Shown in pieces: positions 8,679 to 17,833 of a stretch of DNA of 64,000 nt. The position numbers were made by a program, and so were the translations under genes. The first letter of the stretch is position 1. Each line of letters opens with the position of its first letter. Origin of the DNA: Streptomyces griseoloalbus. GTDB lineage: Bacteria; Actinomycetota; Actinomycetes; Streptomycetales; Streptomycetaceae. The DNA lies in assembly GCA_014650015.1 (NCBI GenBank), contig BMUD01000024.1, positions 54,336 through 118,335 on the forward strand, written 5' to 3'. The notes under the pieces are model-generated. The model was not told the origin of the DNA. It did not search any database and was given only the letters and a program-made list of their open reading frames with translations.

Positions 8679-11600
8679 GTGTCCCACTCCCACGGGGCTG
8701 CTTCCGCCCCGCCCGACCCCGGCGGCTCGACCGCCCCGCCGGAAGAGGCGCTCGCCGTCCTCACCGGACCGTCCGCGCCCTTCCTCGTCGGCGTACGGCA
8801 CCACGCGCCCTCCCTGGCCGCCGCCGTGCCCGCGCTGCTGGACGAGGCGAAACCGGAGGTGCTGCTCGTCGAACTGCCCGCCGAGATGCAGCAGTGGCTG
8901 CCCTGGCTGGGCCACGAGGAGACGCGGGCCCCGGTGGCGCTCGCCGCCGCTCCCGGCGACGGGAGCGGCGCGGGACCGGCGTTCTATCCGTTCGCCGACT
9001 TCTCTCCCGAACTGGCCGCCGTGCGCTGGGCAGCCCGGCACGGCGTGCCGGTGGTGGCCTGCGACCTGCCGCTCGCCGACCGCGCGTGGACCGGGGGACG
9101 GCAGGCCGCGGGGACGCGGACCGGCGGCCCCGGTCTCGCCACCGCCGTGCGGGCCCGGCTCACCGGCCGCCCCGGGGACGACCTCTGGGACCGGCTCGTC
9201 GAGGCGACCGCCCCCGGCTCCCCGCCCGAGGCCCTGCGCCGGGCCGCCCTGCTCACCGGGTGGGCACTGCGCGAGGACGCGGAAGCCTCCGGCGGCGTAC
9301 CGGAACTGGACCTGCGGCGCGAGCGGTGGATGCGCGCCCGGCTGGCGGAGGCCACCGCGCGGGGTGAGCGGGCCGCCGTGGTGGTCGGCGCGTTCCACGC
9401 CCCCGCGCTCGTACGGCAGGACACCGGCGAGGAGGACGCGACGGCCACCGACGCACAGCGCCCCGCCTGGACGACCTCGCTGATCCCGTACACGTACGCC
9501 CTCCTCGACGAGCGGTCCGGTTACCCGGCGGGCATCCGGGACCCGGAGTGGCAGGACATGGTCCTGCGCGCGGCGGGCGACCCGACGGCGCTGGAGGAGG
9601 CGCTGACCCGGGCGGCCGTACGTATCTGTGCCGAACTGCGGAGCCTTGGTCACCCCTCGGGCCCCGCCGACGCACGGGAGATCAGCCGGCTCGCCTCCGA
9701 CCTGGCCCGGCTGCGCGGTCTGCCTGCGGCCGGGCGCGGTGAACTGGTCGAAGCCGTGCAGACGGTGCTCGCACAGGGGGAGCCCTACGGGCGGGGGAGG
9801 GCCGTGGCGCGCGCGATGGAGCGCGTGCTCGTCGGCGCGCGCGGCGGTCGCCCCGCCCCGCAGGCGCCGCGCAGCGGCCTTGCCCCCGCGGTCGAGGCCG
9901 AGGCGGCGAGGCTCGGCCTGCCCGGCCCGGAGGCGGGCGGCCCTGGCCCCGCACGCGACCTACGGCTGGATCCGTTGCGGTCCGACCTCGACCGGAGCCG
10001 TGAACTGCTGCTGCGCCGGCTGTCGGTGTGCGGGGTCCCCTACGGGGAGGCCAAGGAGGTCGTCGGCGCGGGCGGCGCCGAGGCCCTCACCTCCCGCTGG
10101 GAGGTGCGCTGGACACCGGCCACGGCGGCCATGCTGACCGCGGCCGGCGTGCGCGGAGTCACCCCCGCGCAGGCCGCCGAAGGCGTCCTGCGGGAACGGC
10201 GGCGCCTCGAGCGCGAGGAGGGCGGGCCGACGGCCGCACAGGCCCTCGAAGGGCTCGAACGGGCGGCGGAGTGCGGCCTGGCGCAGCTCGCGGACGAACG
10301 GCTCGGCGATGTCGCCGACGTCCTGCCCCAGGCCGCTACCCTGCCGGAACTCCTTTCCGGTCTGTCCCTGCTGGACCGGCTGCGGGCCGGTCATGTGCCG
10401 GGGCTCGGCGCCGAGCCGGACCGTGTGGCCCGGGCGGCCGCCGTCGCGGAACTGCTCACGGCGGCAGCGGTCCGGCAGGTGGACGGCCTGACCGGGTCCG
10501 AGGACCTCGCCGACGCCCATGCCCTGCTCGAACTCGCCCACCGTGCCGACCTGTTGGGCGGCATCCGGCTCGCCGACGCCCTGGGCCGCCTGGCCGCCGC
10601 CGGCTCGCCGCTGATGCGCGGTGCCGCCGGCGCCGTTCGTGTCCTGCTCGGGCACGAGGACGCGCGGGTCTTCGGCGACCGCGTGGCCTCCTGGATCGAC
10701 GGGGCCACCGAACCCGACTCCCGCGCCGCGCTCACCGCCCGGCTCAGCGGACTGCTGACCGCCGCGGGCCCGTTGCTGGAGGCGGCGCCGCCCGCGCTGG
10801 AACCCCTGCTGACCCGCGTGTCCGAGCTGCCCGACAAGGCGTTCCTCGACCGGCTCCCCGCGCTGCGCGGCGGCTTCGAGACCCTGAGCCCCGCGGCCCG
10901 TGACCGTCTCTTCGCGACCGTCGAGGAGCGCCTCGGCGCCGCACCCGTCGGCGACACGGACGGCGTCGACCCGACCGCGCTCGCCACCTGGACCGGGGCG
11001 GACTTCGCGGCCCGCGAGGTGCTGCGGTCACTGGGGCTGCTGCCCGCGCCGCGCGGCGGTCCAAAGGACGTCATCGCGGAGCCCGTGCCGGACGTCATCG
11101 TGGAGCCCGAGCCGGACGACACCACGGAGCCCGCGCCGAGTGTCACGGCGACGGGCGGTCCCGCTGAGGCCGCCGCGCCCCGGACCGAGGACCACCACCT
11201 CGCCCCGGCCGACCGCTGGCGCCTCCTCCTCGGCCGCCGTACCGAGCGACTGCCGCCGTCCGCCGCCCGGTTGGCGACCGCGCTGGACGAGTTGTACGGC
11301 AGTGGACGCGGCGAAGGCAGCCGGGGGAATCTCACGGGCCCGGGCAACGGCGGCGGACGTGAGGCACCGTACCCCGGTGCGCGGGAGTGGTCCGAGGAAC
11401 TGGCCGCGCTCTTCGGGCCGGGTATCCGGGAGGAAGTGCTGGCGGCGGCCGCCGCGTCGGGCCGCAGGGACGTTCTCACCGAGCTGGACGCGGACCGTGT
11501 GCGGCCCTCGGTGGACCTGCTGCGCACCGTGCTGCGGCACGCGGGCGGACTGCCCGAGGCCCGCCTGGCCGCGCTGCGCCCGCTCGTGCGGCGACTGGTC

Positions 11601-12302
11601 GACGCGCTGACCAGGCAACTGGCCACCCGGCTGCGCCCCGCCCTGCACGGCACGGTCCTGCCGCGCCCCAGCAGACGGCCCGGCGGCGGCCTGGACCTGC
11701 CCCGCACCCTGCGGGCCAACCTGGCGACCGCGCGCCGCGCCCCGGACGGCACGGTGCAGGTGATCCCCGAGCGCCCGGTCTTCCGTACCCGGGCGCGCCG
11801 GGCCGCCGACTGGCGGCTGATCCTGGTCACGGACGTCTCGGCATCCATGGAGGCGTCCACCGTGTGGGCCGCGCTGACCGCCTCGGTGCTGGCGGGTGTG
11901 CCGACGCTCTCCACCCACTTCCTGGCGTTCTCCACGGAGGTCATCGACCTCACCGGGCACGTCGACGACCCGCTGTCTCTGCTGCTGGAGGTCAGCGTCG
12001 GCGGCGGCACCCACATCGCCGCCGGACTGCGCCACGCGCGCGAACTCGTCACCGTGCCGTCGCGCACCCTCGTCGTGGTCGTCAGCGACTTCGAGGAGGG
12101 CTATCCGCTGGGCGGGCTGCTCGCCGAGGTCCGCGCGCTGGTCTCGGCCGGCTGCCACGTCCTGGGGTGCGCGAGCCTCGACGACACGGGCAGGCCCCGC
12201 TACGCCACGGGGGTCGCGGGTCAGCTCGTCGCCGCCGGCATGCCGGTCGCCGCCCTCAGCCCGCTCGAACTCGCCCGCTGGGTAGGGGAGAAGATCACAT
12301 GA
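8679..12302 (+). CDS. DUF5682-VWA fusion protein (YehM-YehP-like)
   Basis: 1207 aa in one unbroken frame. The N-terminus has the DUF5682 signature FLVGVRHHAPSLAAAVP followed by LLVELPAEMQ, as in E. coli YehM. The C-terminus is a CoxE/YehP-type VWA domain with a complete MIDAS: DVSASM (Asp about 1052), GGGTH and SDFEEG. A proline/glutamate-rich linker around residues 800-840 separates the halves. In E. coli these are two genes, so this is a gene fusion. GTG 8679 is 5 nt after the MoxR stop, with GGAGG at 8664-8668. The VWA half should bind the MoxR hexamer through a metal-dependent contact; that is family knowledge, not seen here. Confidence 0.92.
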   Translation: MSHSHGAASAPPDPGGSTAPPEEALAVLTGPSAPFLVGVRHHAPSLAAAVPALLDEAKPEVLLVELPAEMQQWLPWLGHEETRAPVALAAAPGDGSGAGPAFYPFADFSPELAAVRWAARHGVPVVACDLPLADRAWTGGRQAAGTRTGGPGLATAVRARLTGRPGDDLWDRLVEATAPGSPPEALRRAALLTGWALREDAEASGGVPELDLRRERWMRARLAEATARGERAAVVVGAFHAPALVRQDTGEEDATATDAQRPAWTTSLIPYTYALLDERSGYPAGIRDPEWQDMVLRAAGDPTALEEALTRAAVRICAELRSLGHPSGPADAREISRLASDLARLRGLPAAGRGELVEAVQTVLAQGEPYGRGRAVARAMERVLVGARGGRPAPQAPRSGLAPAVEAEAARLGLPGPEAGGPGPARDLRLDPLRSDLDRSRELLLRRLSVCGVPYGEAKEVVGAGGAEALTSRWEVRWTPATAAMLTAAGVRGVTPAQAAEGVLRERRRLEREEGGPTAAQALEGLERAAECGLAQLADERLGDVADVLPQAATLPELLSGLSLLDRLRAGHVPGLGAEPDRVARAAAVAELLTAAAVRQVDGLTGSEDLADAHALLELAHRADLLGGIRLADALGRLAAAGSPLMRGAAGAVRVLLGHEDARVFGDRVASWIDGATEPDSRAALTARLSGLLTAAGPLLEAAPPALEPLLTRVSELPDKAFLDRLPALRGGFETLSPAARDRLFATVEERLGAAPVGDTDGVDPTALATWTGADFAAREVLRSLGLLPAPRGGPKDVIAEPVPDVIVEPEPDDTTEPAPSVTATGGPAEAAAPRTEDHHLAPADRWRLLLGRRTERLPPSAARLATALDELYGSGRGEGSRGNLTGPGNGGGREAPYPGAREWSEELAALFGPGIREEVLAAAAASGRRDVLTELDADRVRPSVDLLRTVLRHAGGLPEARLAALRPLVRRLVDALTRQLATRLRPALHGTVLPRPSRRPGGGLDLPRTLRANLATARRAPDGTVQVIPERPVFRTRARRAADWRLILVTDVSASMEASTVWAALTASVLAGVPTLSTHFLAFSTEVIDLTGHVDDPLSLLLEVSVGGGTHIAAGLRHARELVTVPSRTLVVVVSDFEEGYPLGGLLAEVRALVSAGCHVLGCASLDDTGRPRYATGVAGQLVAAGMPVAALSPLELARWVGEKIT

Positions 12303-14086
12303 GCCCGGACCTGCCTCCGGTCGTCCCGTCCGTCACCGCCGAACTCGTCGAAGCGCTCTCGCCCCGGCTCCGCAAGCGGCTGGACGCGGGCATCACCAAA
12401 CTCCTGGCGCGTCCGGTCGCCCGTGACGGCGACACCGTGCGGATCGCCGTCGACGACGAGACCGACGTCGTCCTGCACGCGCCCGGCGGGACGGTGACCG
12501 GCGCGGACGCGATCCATTGCGGATGCCTGCTGGCCCCCGACTGCCTGCACCGCGCGGCTGCCGCCTCGGCCGCACCGGTCGCGGACGCCGCCGAGGCCGC
12601 CGGCGCGGCGCGGGAGGAGACGGTGACGCGGGAAACGGCACCGACGCCGACCGGCGGCGTACGACCGGCGGAGGCGGAGACCGCCACGGCCGATCAACGC
12701 GCCGCCGCCCGAACGGTGTTCGACGCGGCCGCCGCCGTGCTGGAAGCCGGCACGGACGGCGCCGGGGCCGTGCTCCAGGCCGAACTCCTGCACGCCGCGC
12801 ACACCGCCCGCCTCGCCGGCCTCCCGCGGGCCTCCGCCGCCGCGATCTCCGTGGTCACCGGGGTGCGCGCGGCCCGCTCGGCCGACCCCGGCTACCGACT
12901 CGCCGACCTCGCCGGCGCACTGGTCGACGTCCTCGGCGTCGCCCACCGCCTCCCGCACGCCACCGGCCCGGACCTGACCGAACTGCGCGGTACGGTCCGG
13001 CAGCCGTACCGCCCGGACGGCTCCCTGCGTCTGTACGGGCTCTTCTCCGAACCCGTCCTCACGGCCACCGGCTACGCCGGCGCGGTCACCTGGACCGCCG
13101 ACGCCCACGGACGTCTGTACACGGTGTCGGACGTGGCCCCGGGCGGGCCCGCCCGGGCGACCGGCGCCGCGGACCGGGCCGTACGGATCGGCGACACCTC
13201 CCTGACACACCGTGAACTGTCGCGTGCCGGGCTGGCCGTCTCCGGTGCGACCGTCTCTCCGGCGGGCCGTCTCGGTGCGGGGGCCGGGGTGCGCGCGGTC
13301 CGCGCGCCGGGCGTCTCCTGGCGCTCCGAGCCGCTGGACCGGCTGTGGGCGGTACCGGCCGCCGAGCAAGTGGCGCGGGCGCTGAACGGCGGGCAGGACC
13401 TGCTGTTCCTCGAGGTGACCGTCACGGGCACGGTGCGCGAGACCACGGGCGACTGTCTGCTGGCCGACTGCGCGGGCGTGGCCCTGCGGCTGGCCACCGC
13501 CCACGACGATCCCTCACTCCCGTACCGCGACAACCTCCGTCTGCTCGCAGCCGCCAGGGGCAGACTGCTGCGGATCGTCGCGCGCCTGGCGCCCGGACCG
13601 CTTCCCCGTGCCCTGCTGCTCGCCGCCGAGCACCCCACCGACCCCGCCGCCCGGACGGACCTCGGCCTGGACCGTCTCCAGCACGCCGACCTGCCCACCG
13701 GGGCGGCGGCGCCACCGGCCGCGGTCGTCCCCACGGGGGACGAGGCGCCACTGCACCTGCTGCGGCGTCGCGTCCACCAGGCGGTGCCGGGAGGCCGCGG
13801 TGTCCTCGCCCTCACCGCAAGCGGGTCGGGCGACGGCGTCCGCCTGCGCCGCCTCGGCCTCGCCACCGCGGGCGACCTCCTCGACGCCCTCCACGCGGCC
13901 GCCGCGGACCGTTCCCGCGACCCCTTCGGCCGCCTGCTCCCGGCCGACACGGCCCACTTCGCCCGGTCCTGGCTCGCCGCAGCCCTCTACACCGACACGG
14001 TCGAACGGGCGCTGTGCGCGAACGCGTGGGGAGCCACCACGACCGAGGCGCCGGCCACGGCCCTCGCGCCGTCGACGGCCCGGTGA
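12299..14086 (+). CDS. SWIM zinc-finger protein (YehQ-like)
   Basis: 595 aa, the last gene of the operon, starting at an ATGA overlap with the VWA stop. A SWIM finger is visible as C74-x-C76-x5-C82-x-H84 (CGCLLAPDCLH). Ala-rich spacers follow, then a region with several RLG and RIVARL segments that probably form beta structure. SWIM domains bind zinc and take part in DNA or protein contacts. E. coli YehQ is the corresponding member of the yeh cluster. The product has no membrane segment. As it is translationally coupled, it is likely made in fixed ratio with the ATPase/VWA pair. Confidence 0.9.
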   Translation: MSPDLPPVVPSVTAELVEALSPRLRKRLDAGITKLLARPVARDGDTVRIAVDDETDVVLHAPGGTVTGADAIHCGCLLAPDCLHRAAAASAAPVADAAEAAGAAREETVTRETAPTPTGGVRPAEAETATADQRAAARTVFDAAAAVLEAGTDGAGAVLQAELLHAAHTARLAGLPRASAAAISVVTGVRAARSADPGYRLADLAGALVDVLGVAHRLPHATGPDLTELRGTVRQPYRPDGSLRLYGLFSEPVLTATGYAGAVTWTADAHGRLYTVSDVAPGGPARATGAADRAVRIGDTSLTHRELSRAGLAVSGATVSPAGRLGAGAGVRAVRAPGVSWRSEPLDRLWAVPAAEQVARALNGGQDLLFLEVTVTGTVRETTGDCLLADCAGVALRLATAHDDPSLPYRDNLRLLAAARGRLLRIVARLAPGPLPRALLLAAEHPTDPAARTDLGLDRLQHADLPTGAAAPPAAVVPTGDEAPLHLLRRRVHQAVPGGRGVLALTASGSGDGVRLRRLGLATAGDLLDALHAAAADRSRDPFGRLLPADTAHFARSWLAAALYTDTVERALCANAWGATTTEAPATALAPSTAR

Positions 14087-14095
14087 CCGCCCACG

Positions 14096-14121
14096 GTGTC
14101 CCCCGCGTGCGCGGGGGACAC
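14096..14121 (+). terminator. Perfect 12-bp stem hairpin after the operon
   Basis: GTGTCCCCCGCG, a 2-nt TG centre, then CGCGGGGGACAC, starting 9 nt after the SWIM-protein stop. It has no U-tract, as is common for Streptomyces intrinsic terminators. The palindrome resembles the stem of type I-E CRISPR repeats, but it occurs once only. Confidence 0.7.
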
Positions 14122-14249
14122 ACGGCGACGGGACGCCCCACCGGCAGAGGCGGCCGCCCAGGGAGATGCGCGGGCGGTGCCCGGCCGCCTGCCCTGGGGC
14201 GAACCGCTGCCGTCCACGCCGGGGGCGGCCCGACGGGAGAGGCGGGGGA

Positions 14250-14774
14250 GTGCCGGACGCGTACGAGGTCATGGAGGGGCGCCGAGTCGAGGAAGGCGTC
14301 CGACGCGTGGTCCGGCTGTCCGGACGCCCGGACGGGCGAGAAACCCGAGGTACGGGCCCGGTTCCGGGCCCTGCCCGATGCGGCGCGGACGGCCGCTGCC
14401 GAGGGCGATCCGGGCACCGCACGCGCCTTCGTGGGGGACATGTACGACGAGGCCCGCGCAGCCGGCCTCCCCTGGGCACTCTCGCGGCCCCGCCCGTGCG
14501 GAGCGGACCGGCAGGCGCGCGACTACGCCGAGGACGCCCTGCCGCAGGTGCTGCCCCTGGGCCTGAGGGACCGTCTCGACCAGGCCGCGCCCTTCCTGTC
14601 CGTCACGGCCCGTCGCCTTGAGGCCGCCCCGGACTCGACGCGGCGCTGCGCCAGGACAGCCTCTCCAGCGCGGCCCGCGCCGGAACGGCCCTCGACCTCG
14701 CCCACCCGACCGCGGCGCGACGCGGACTCGAACGCCTCACGGCGATCGCCCGACGCTGCGGCGTGGAACCCTGA
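14250..14774 (+). pseudogene. Frameshifted hypothetical gene
   Basis: Coding-like sequence runs in three blocks: GTG 14250 (VPDAYEVMEGRRVEEGV), then a different frame from about 14335 (ARFRALPDAARTAAAEGDP, AFVGDMYDEARAAGLPW), then back to the first frame from about 14620 (LDAALRQDSLSSAARAG) to a TGA at 14772. Two compensating indels would restore a protein of about 174 aa. I do not know the family. Sequencing error is an alternative to real decay. Confidence 0.5.
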
Positions 14775-14830
14775 CCAGTCGAGCCGTGGTGGCTCGGACC
14801 GACACCGTACGAGGATCTGAGGACGACCCG

Positions 14831-15301
14831 GTGGACTCCCGTCTCCATGACCGCATGGCCTTCCGCATCCGCATCCGCATCCGCGCCCGCGGCGGTGGCG
14901 ACCCCACACGGACCCGCCGTGCGGCGGTCGTCGCCGCGCCGGCGATCGTCGGCGCGGGGCTGGGGCTCAGGGCCGTGGCGGCGGGGGACGTGGCCAAGTA
15001 CGGAGGGGACGCCCTGTACACGCTGCTGATCATGGCCCTCGTCATCGCCGTGGCCCCGCGGGTGACACCGCTGAAAGCCGCCGGAGTCGCGCTGGCCGTC
15101 AGTTGGGGGGTCGAGTTCCTGCAACTCACCGGGCTGCCGGCGGAACTCTCCCGGCACAGCACCGCTGCCCGCCTGATCCTCGGCTCCACCTTCAACGCGC
15201 CGGACCTGTTCTGGTACGCGGTCGGCGCGGCGGTCGGCTGGCCGGCCCTCAGCGGACGTATGGTCCCGGGGCGAAATCCCGGTCCGGACGTCGCCAAGTG
15301 A
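14831..15301 (+). CDS. DUF2809 (VanZ-like) membrane protein
   Basis: 156 aa. Transmembrane segments are visible at AAVVAAPAIVGAGLGLRAV, YTLLIMALVIAVAP and GVALAVSWGVEFLQL, and near the C-terminus. The motif VEFLQLTGLP followed by RLILGSTFNAPDLFWYAVG is diagnostic of DUF2809. GTG 14831 is preceded by GAGGA; ATG 14855 is an alternative. A tandem CGCATC hexanucleotide gives an odd basic stretch, RIRIRIRAR, before the first membrane span. The function of DUF2809 is unknown. Confidence 0.85.
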   Translation: MDSRLHDRMAFRIRIRIRARGGGDPTRTRRAAVVAAPAIVGAGLGLRAVAAGDVAKYGGDALYTLLIMALVIAVAPRVTPLKAAGVALAVSWGVEFLQLTGLPAELSRHSTAARLILGSTFNAPDLFWYAVGAAVGWPALSGRMVPGRNPGPDVAK

Positions 15302-15704
15302 GCCCCCGAGCGGAGGCGTTGGGGCGCGGCCACTCGGCATGAGCGTCCGCCACCCGGCCCGCTGACCCCCTTCCGTCTGTACGAACGCCCGCCTCGTCGA
15401 CGTATCCACACGTGCCGTTCCGCTGCGCAGAGGTTTGGCCCACGTGCGGACGCCGGCTGCGACCACGGCGGCGTTCACCCTGCTGCGCACACCACACGGC
15501 CGGGCCGCGGCAGGCCGGATCCTCTCCGGCGACAGGTCCTTTCCCGACCCCGCCCCTGTGTGAACGCACCGGCCCCGGCGTCGTACACGGGCGGAGACCG
15601 CCCGCGGGCCCACCGCATCCCCGCCGGTCGGCCGACCGGACGGCGGCCCGATCGGGCCGGGACCCCGGCATGCGCGCGGATGCCACTCATTGCACGCTGG
15701 TGTC
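15302..15704. other. Non-coding gap
   Basis: About 400 bases with no gene I can support. The composition is typical of the region, with no clear hairpin or repeat. Confidence 0.45.
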
Positions 15705-15926
15705 ATGGCGAGCGACCAGCCCATCGTGATCTACCCGCCCGGCGAGGACGGTGGCCGGCGCGTCCGTGCGGACGGGCGGTTCCTGGGCATGGCGTACGGG
15801 CTGCTGGACGTCGTGGAGTTCCTTCGCCTTGCCGGGCTGGAGAGCGTCGACGACGACTGGGTGCGGCAGTCCGCCCTGGTCGAGTGGCGGGGAGGCGGCC
15901 CGGACGCATGGAGTGCCCGCAGCTGA
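15705..15926 (+). CDS. Small conserved hypothetical protein, 73 aa
   Basis: The product starts MASDQPIVIYPP and contains GGRRVRADGRFLGMAYGLLDVVEF and a C-terminal VEWRGGGPDAW (quoted in parts). I recall similar short proteins as common in Streptomyces genomes, but know of no function. It has no signal peptide and no membrane span. ATG 15705 is chosen because the family normally begins MA-D/E; an upstream start would add only MHAGV. It stands alone, with no neighbour in operon distance. Confidence 0.6.
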   Translation: MASDQPIVIYPPGEDGGRRVRADGRFLGMAYGLLDVVEFLRLAGLESVDDDWVRQSALVEWRGGGPDAWSARS

Positions 15927-16053
15927 TCGGGCGATGCCGCGTCGGTGCCGCGCCGCGGTCGGCCTGTGGCCGACGCACCCGGGCCGTCGTGGCCCGTGGT
16001 CCAGGCAGGAACGGGAATCCCGCCCCCGGTCGGCCGACGACCTCGCGGCGCGG

Positions 16054-16840
16054 TCAGCCCTTGACCATCACGCTCTCGCCGCCGGGAAGCCCCTTGTCCC
16101 ACCAGTGCCCGTGGCGCCGGTAGACCTGTGGATCACGGCCGGCGAGCAGCGCCGACAGGTTCTCGGCCTCCGCGGTCAGACCTCGCCACGCGGCCCTGCC
16201 GAGCTGGTGGAACGCGGTCAGTTCCAGCCCGTCGCCGGTCGCGCGCCACACTCCCGCGACCTGCCCGTCGACGAGCAGGCAGGGCAGTACGTCGCCGTTG
16301 CGCCGGACCACCACGGGCCGGACTTCCGGGGACATGAACCGTCCGGGGACGGCGTGGGCCAGCAGTGTGCTGTCCCACATGGGCAGCAGCCTCGGCGGCG
16401 CCGGGGTGCTGTCGGCGGGCACGGTGGCGTCCGCCAGGTCGAACAGGGGGGCGCGGCCCGGCCCGGCCACCCGCACCACCCTCGGAGGGTGTGAGCCCGG
16501 TCGCGGTGAACCGGCGGTCGTACAGGCGCGACGCCCGCAGGGTGCTCAACATGGCCGCGCGGTAGGACGCGTAGTCCTCGGCATGGACGGCGTGCGGCGT
16601 GATCCGCATGAGGGACGCCTTCACGACCCGGCGGTCCGCGAACGCCGCGTCGAGATCCTCCGGCGCGAAGTCCCGCACGCGGTTCCACAGCGCGAGGTAC
16701 GGCGATGCCGGTGACTGCGCCTGCAGAGCACACACCCGGCGAACGGCCTCCGCCACATCGAGGCGCCGCCGTTCCAGCAACAGCTGACGGTCCAAAGTGG
16801 CCAGGGCGAGCTGTCGGGAAGTGAGTGTCACACCCCGCAT
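16054..16840 (-). pseudogene. AlkZ/HTH_42-type winged-helix protein with internal deletion
   Basis: The 5' part (ATG 16840, MRGVTLTSRQLALATLDRQ, then VRRVCALQAQ and MRITPHAVHAEDY) and the 3' part (PPRLLPMWDSTLLAHAVPG, then LPCLLVDGQVAGVWR to RRHGHWWDKG) are typical of the winged-helix DNA-glycosylase-like family PF06224, normally about 350-380 aa. They lie in different frames and join at about 16480-16495, right after TATGLTPSE. The whole middle, roughly 130 codons, is missing. So the gene lost an internal segment and shifted frame. Confidence 0.8.
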
Positions 16841-16912
16841 TGTGCGCGCCCCCTCGGCGGCGCTCCGGGCGACGGTGGTGCGGACGGGACCGTCCGGACC
16901 GCGAAACGACAC

Positions 16913-16947
16913 TGGAATGAGAATCCAAGTGTTAGATTGTGATTCCA
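16913..16947. promoter_or_regulatory. Inverted repeat upstream of the RidA remnant/YheO regulator
   Basis: TGGAAT at 16913-16918 and ATTCCA at 16942-16947 flank an AT-rich stretch containing TTAGATT. It is divergent from the broken HTH_42-type gene and is a plausible promoter/operator for the ammonia-lyase operon. Confidence 0.4.
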
Positions 16948-16992
16948 ATGATGTACTCGTTGCCGAGACGGCACCGGTCGGGAAGGAGCACA

Positions 16993-17115
16993 GTGCTGCA
17001 CACGGAATCGGGCGAATCCGCCGTCGGGGTCGCGGCGCTGCCCTACGGGGACTGCGTGGAGATCGAGGCGCTCGCCCGCCTGCGGACGGTATCGGGGGAC
17101 GCGGATGCCGCCTGA
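16993..17115 (+). pseudogene. C-terminal RidA-like remnant, 40 codons
   Basis: GTG 16993 has AAGGAG 4 nt upstream. The frame ends VGVAALPYGDCVEIEALARL, followed by a short tail, which matches the C-terminal strand and helix of RidA/YjgF enamine deaminases (about 130 aa). The N-terminal 90 residues are absent. It overlaps the start of the YheO regulator. RidA genes often sit with PLP ammonia-lyases, because RidA clears the enamine they release. It may still be translated to couple the downstream genes. Confidence 0.55.
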
Positions 17116-17833
17116 GGAGCCGGAAGGGCAGCGGACACGTGAACAGGACGCGATCATCGCGGCATTGACGCCCGTGGTCGACGGCATCGCCGCGACCCTG
17201 GGATCCTTCTGCGAGGTGGTCGTCCACGACTTCCGCCGCCCCGAAAGGTCGGTCGTCGCCATCGCCGGATCGGTCACCGGACGCGCCGTGGGCGGATCGA
17301 TGAGCGAGATCGGCATGGGCATCCTCGCCCGGGGCGACACGGCCGAGGACAAGCTCAACTACATCACCCGCACTCCCGGGGGAAAGCTGCTCAAGTCCTC
17401 CACGATGGTGCTGCGTGACTCCACCGGCACGGCCTTCGGGGCACTGTGCGTCAACCTCGACATCACCGCCGTACACCAGGTCGGCTCCCTGATCGGTCAA
17501 CTCGCCGGTGTCCAGGACCCGGTCACCGTCCCCACGACGACATTCGGCAACGACATCGACTCCGTCGTGGACGCCCTCGTCGACGCCCACCAACTGCGCC
17601 ACACCAAGCCGTGGAGCGCGCTCGACCGAGAAGAACGCCTACGGCTGTTCGCGCGTCTGGACGCCGATGGAGTCTTCGCGGTCCGCGGCGCACCGGGGCG
17701 GGTCGCGGAACGGCTCGGCATCTCCCGGGCGTCCGCCTACAACTACCTCGCCCAAGCCAGAAACGCACCACCCGACCTCGAGCCGGGCGGCCCCGAGCAC
17801 GAGCACAACGATCGAAACGGAGAACGGACATGA
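17105..17833 (+). CDS. YheO-type PAS/HTH transcriptional regulator
   Basis: 242 aa. The N-terminal PAS_6 (YheO) domain spans about residues 20-130, with FCEVVVHDF near 36, VNLDITAV and GMGILARG. The C-terminal HTH_22 domain shows ERLRLFARLDADGVFAVRGA and VAERLGISRASAYNYL. Such proteins sense a small ligand and control adjacent amino-acid genes. ATG 17105 lies inside the RidA remnant and the stop overlaps the ammonia-lyase start (ATGA), so all three are coupled. It likely controls this operon, probably through the inverted repeat at 16913-16947 (inference). Confidence 0.9.
   Translation: MPPEEPEGQRTREQDAIIAALTPVVDGIAATLGSFCEVVVHDFRRPERSVVAIAGSVTGRAVGGSMSEIGMGILARGDTAEDKLNYITRTPGGKLLKSSTMVLRDSTGTAFGALCVNLDITAVHQVGSLIGQLAGVQDPVTVPTTTFGNDIDSVVDALVDAHQLRHTKPWSALDREERLRLFARLDADGVFAVRGAPGRVAERLGISRASAYNYLAQARNAPPDLEPGGPEHEHNDRNGERT

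Noticed and set aside
14096-14121. Single CRISPR type I-E-like repeat
   Set aside because: The palindrome resembles Streptomyces type I-E repeats, but there is only one copy, no spacer spacing and no cas gene. A terminator explains it better.
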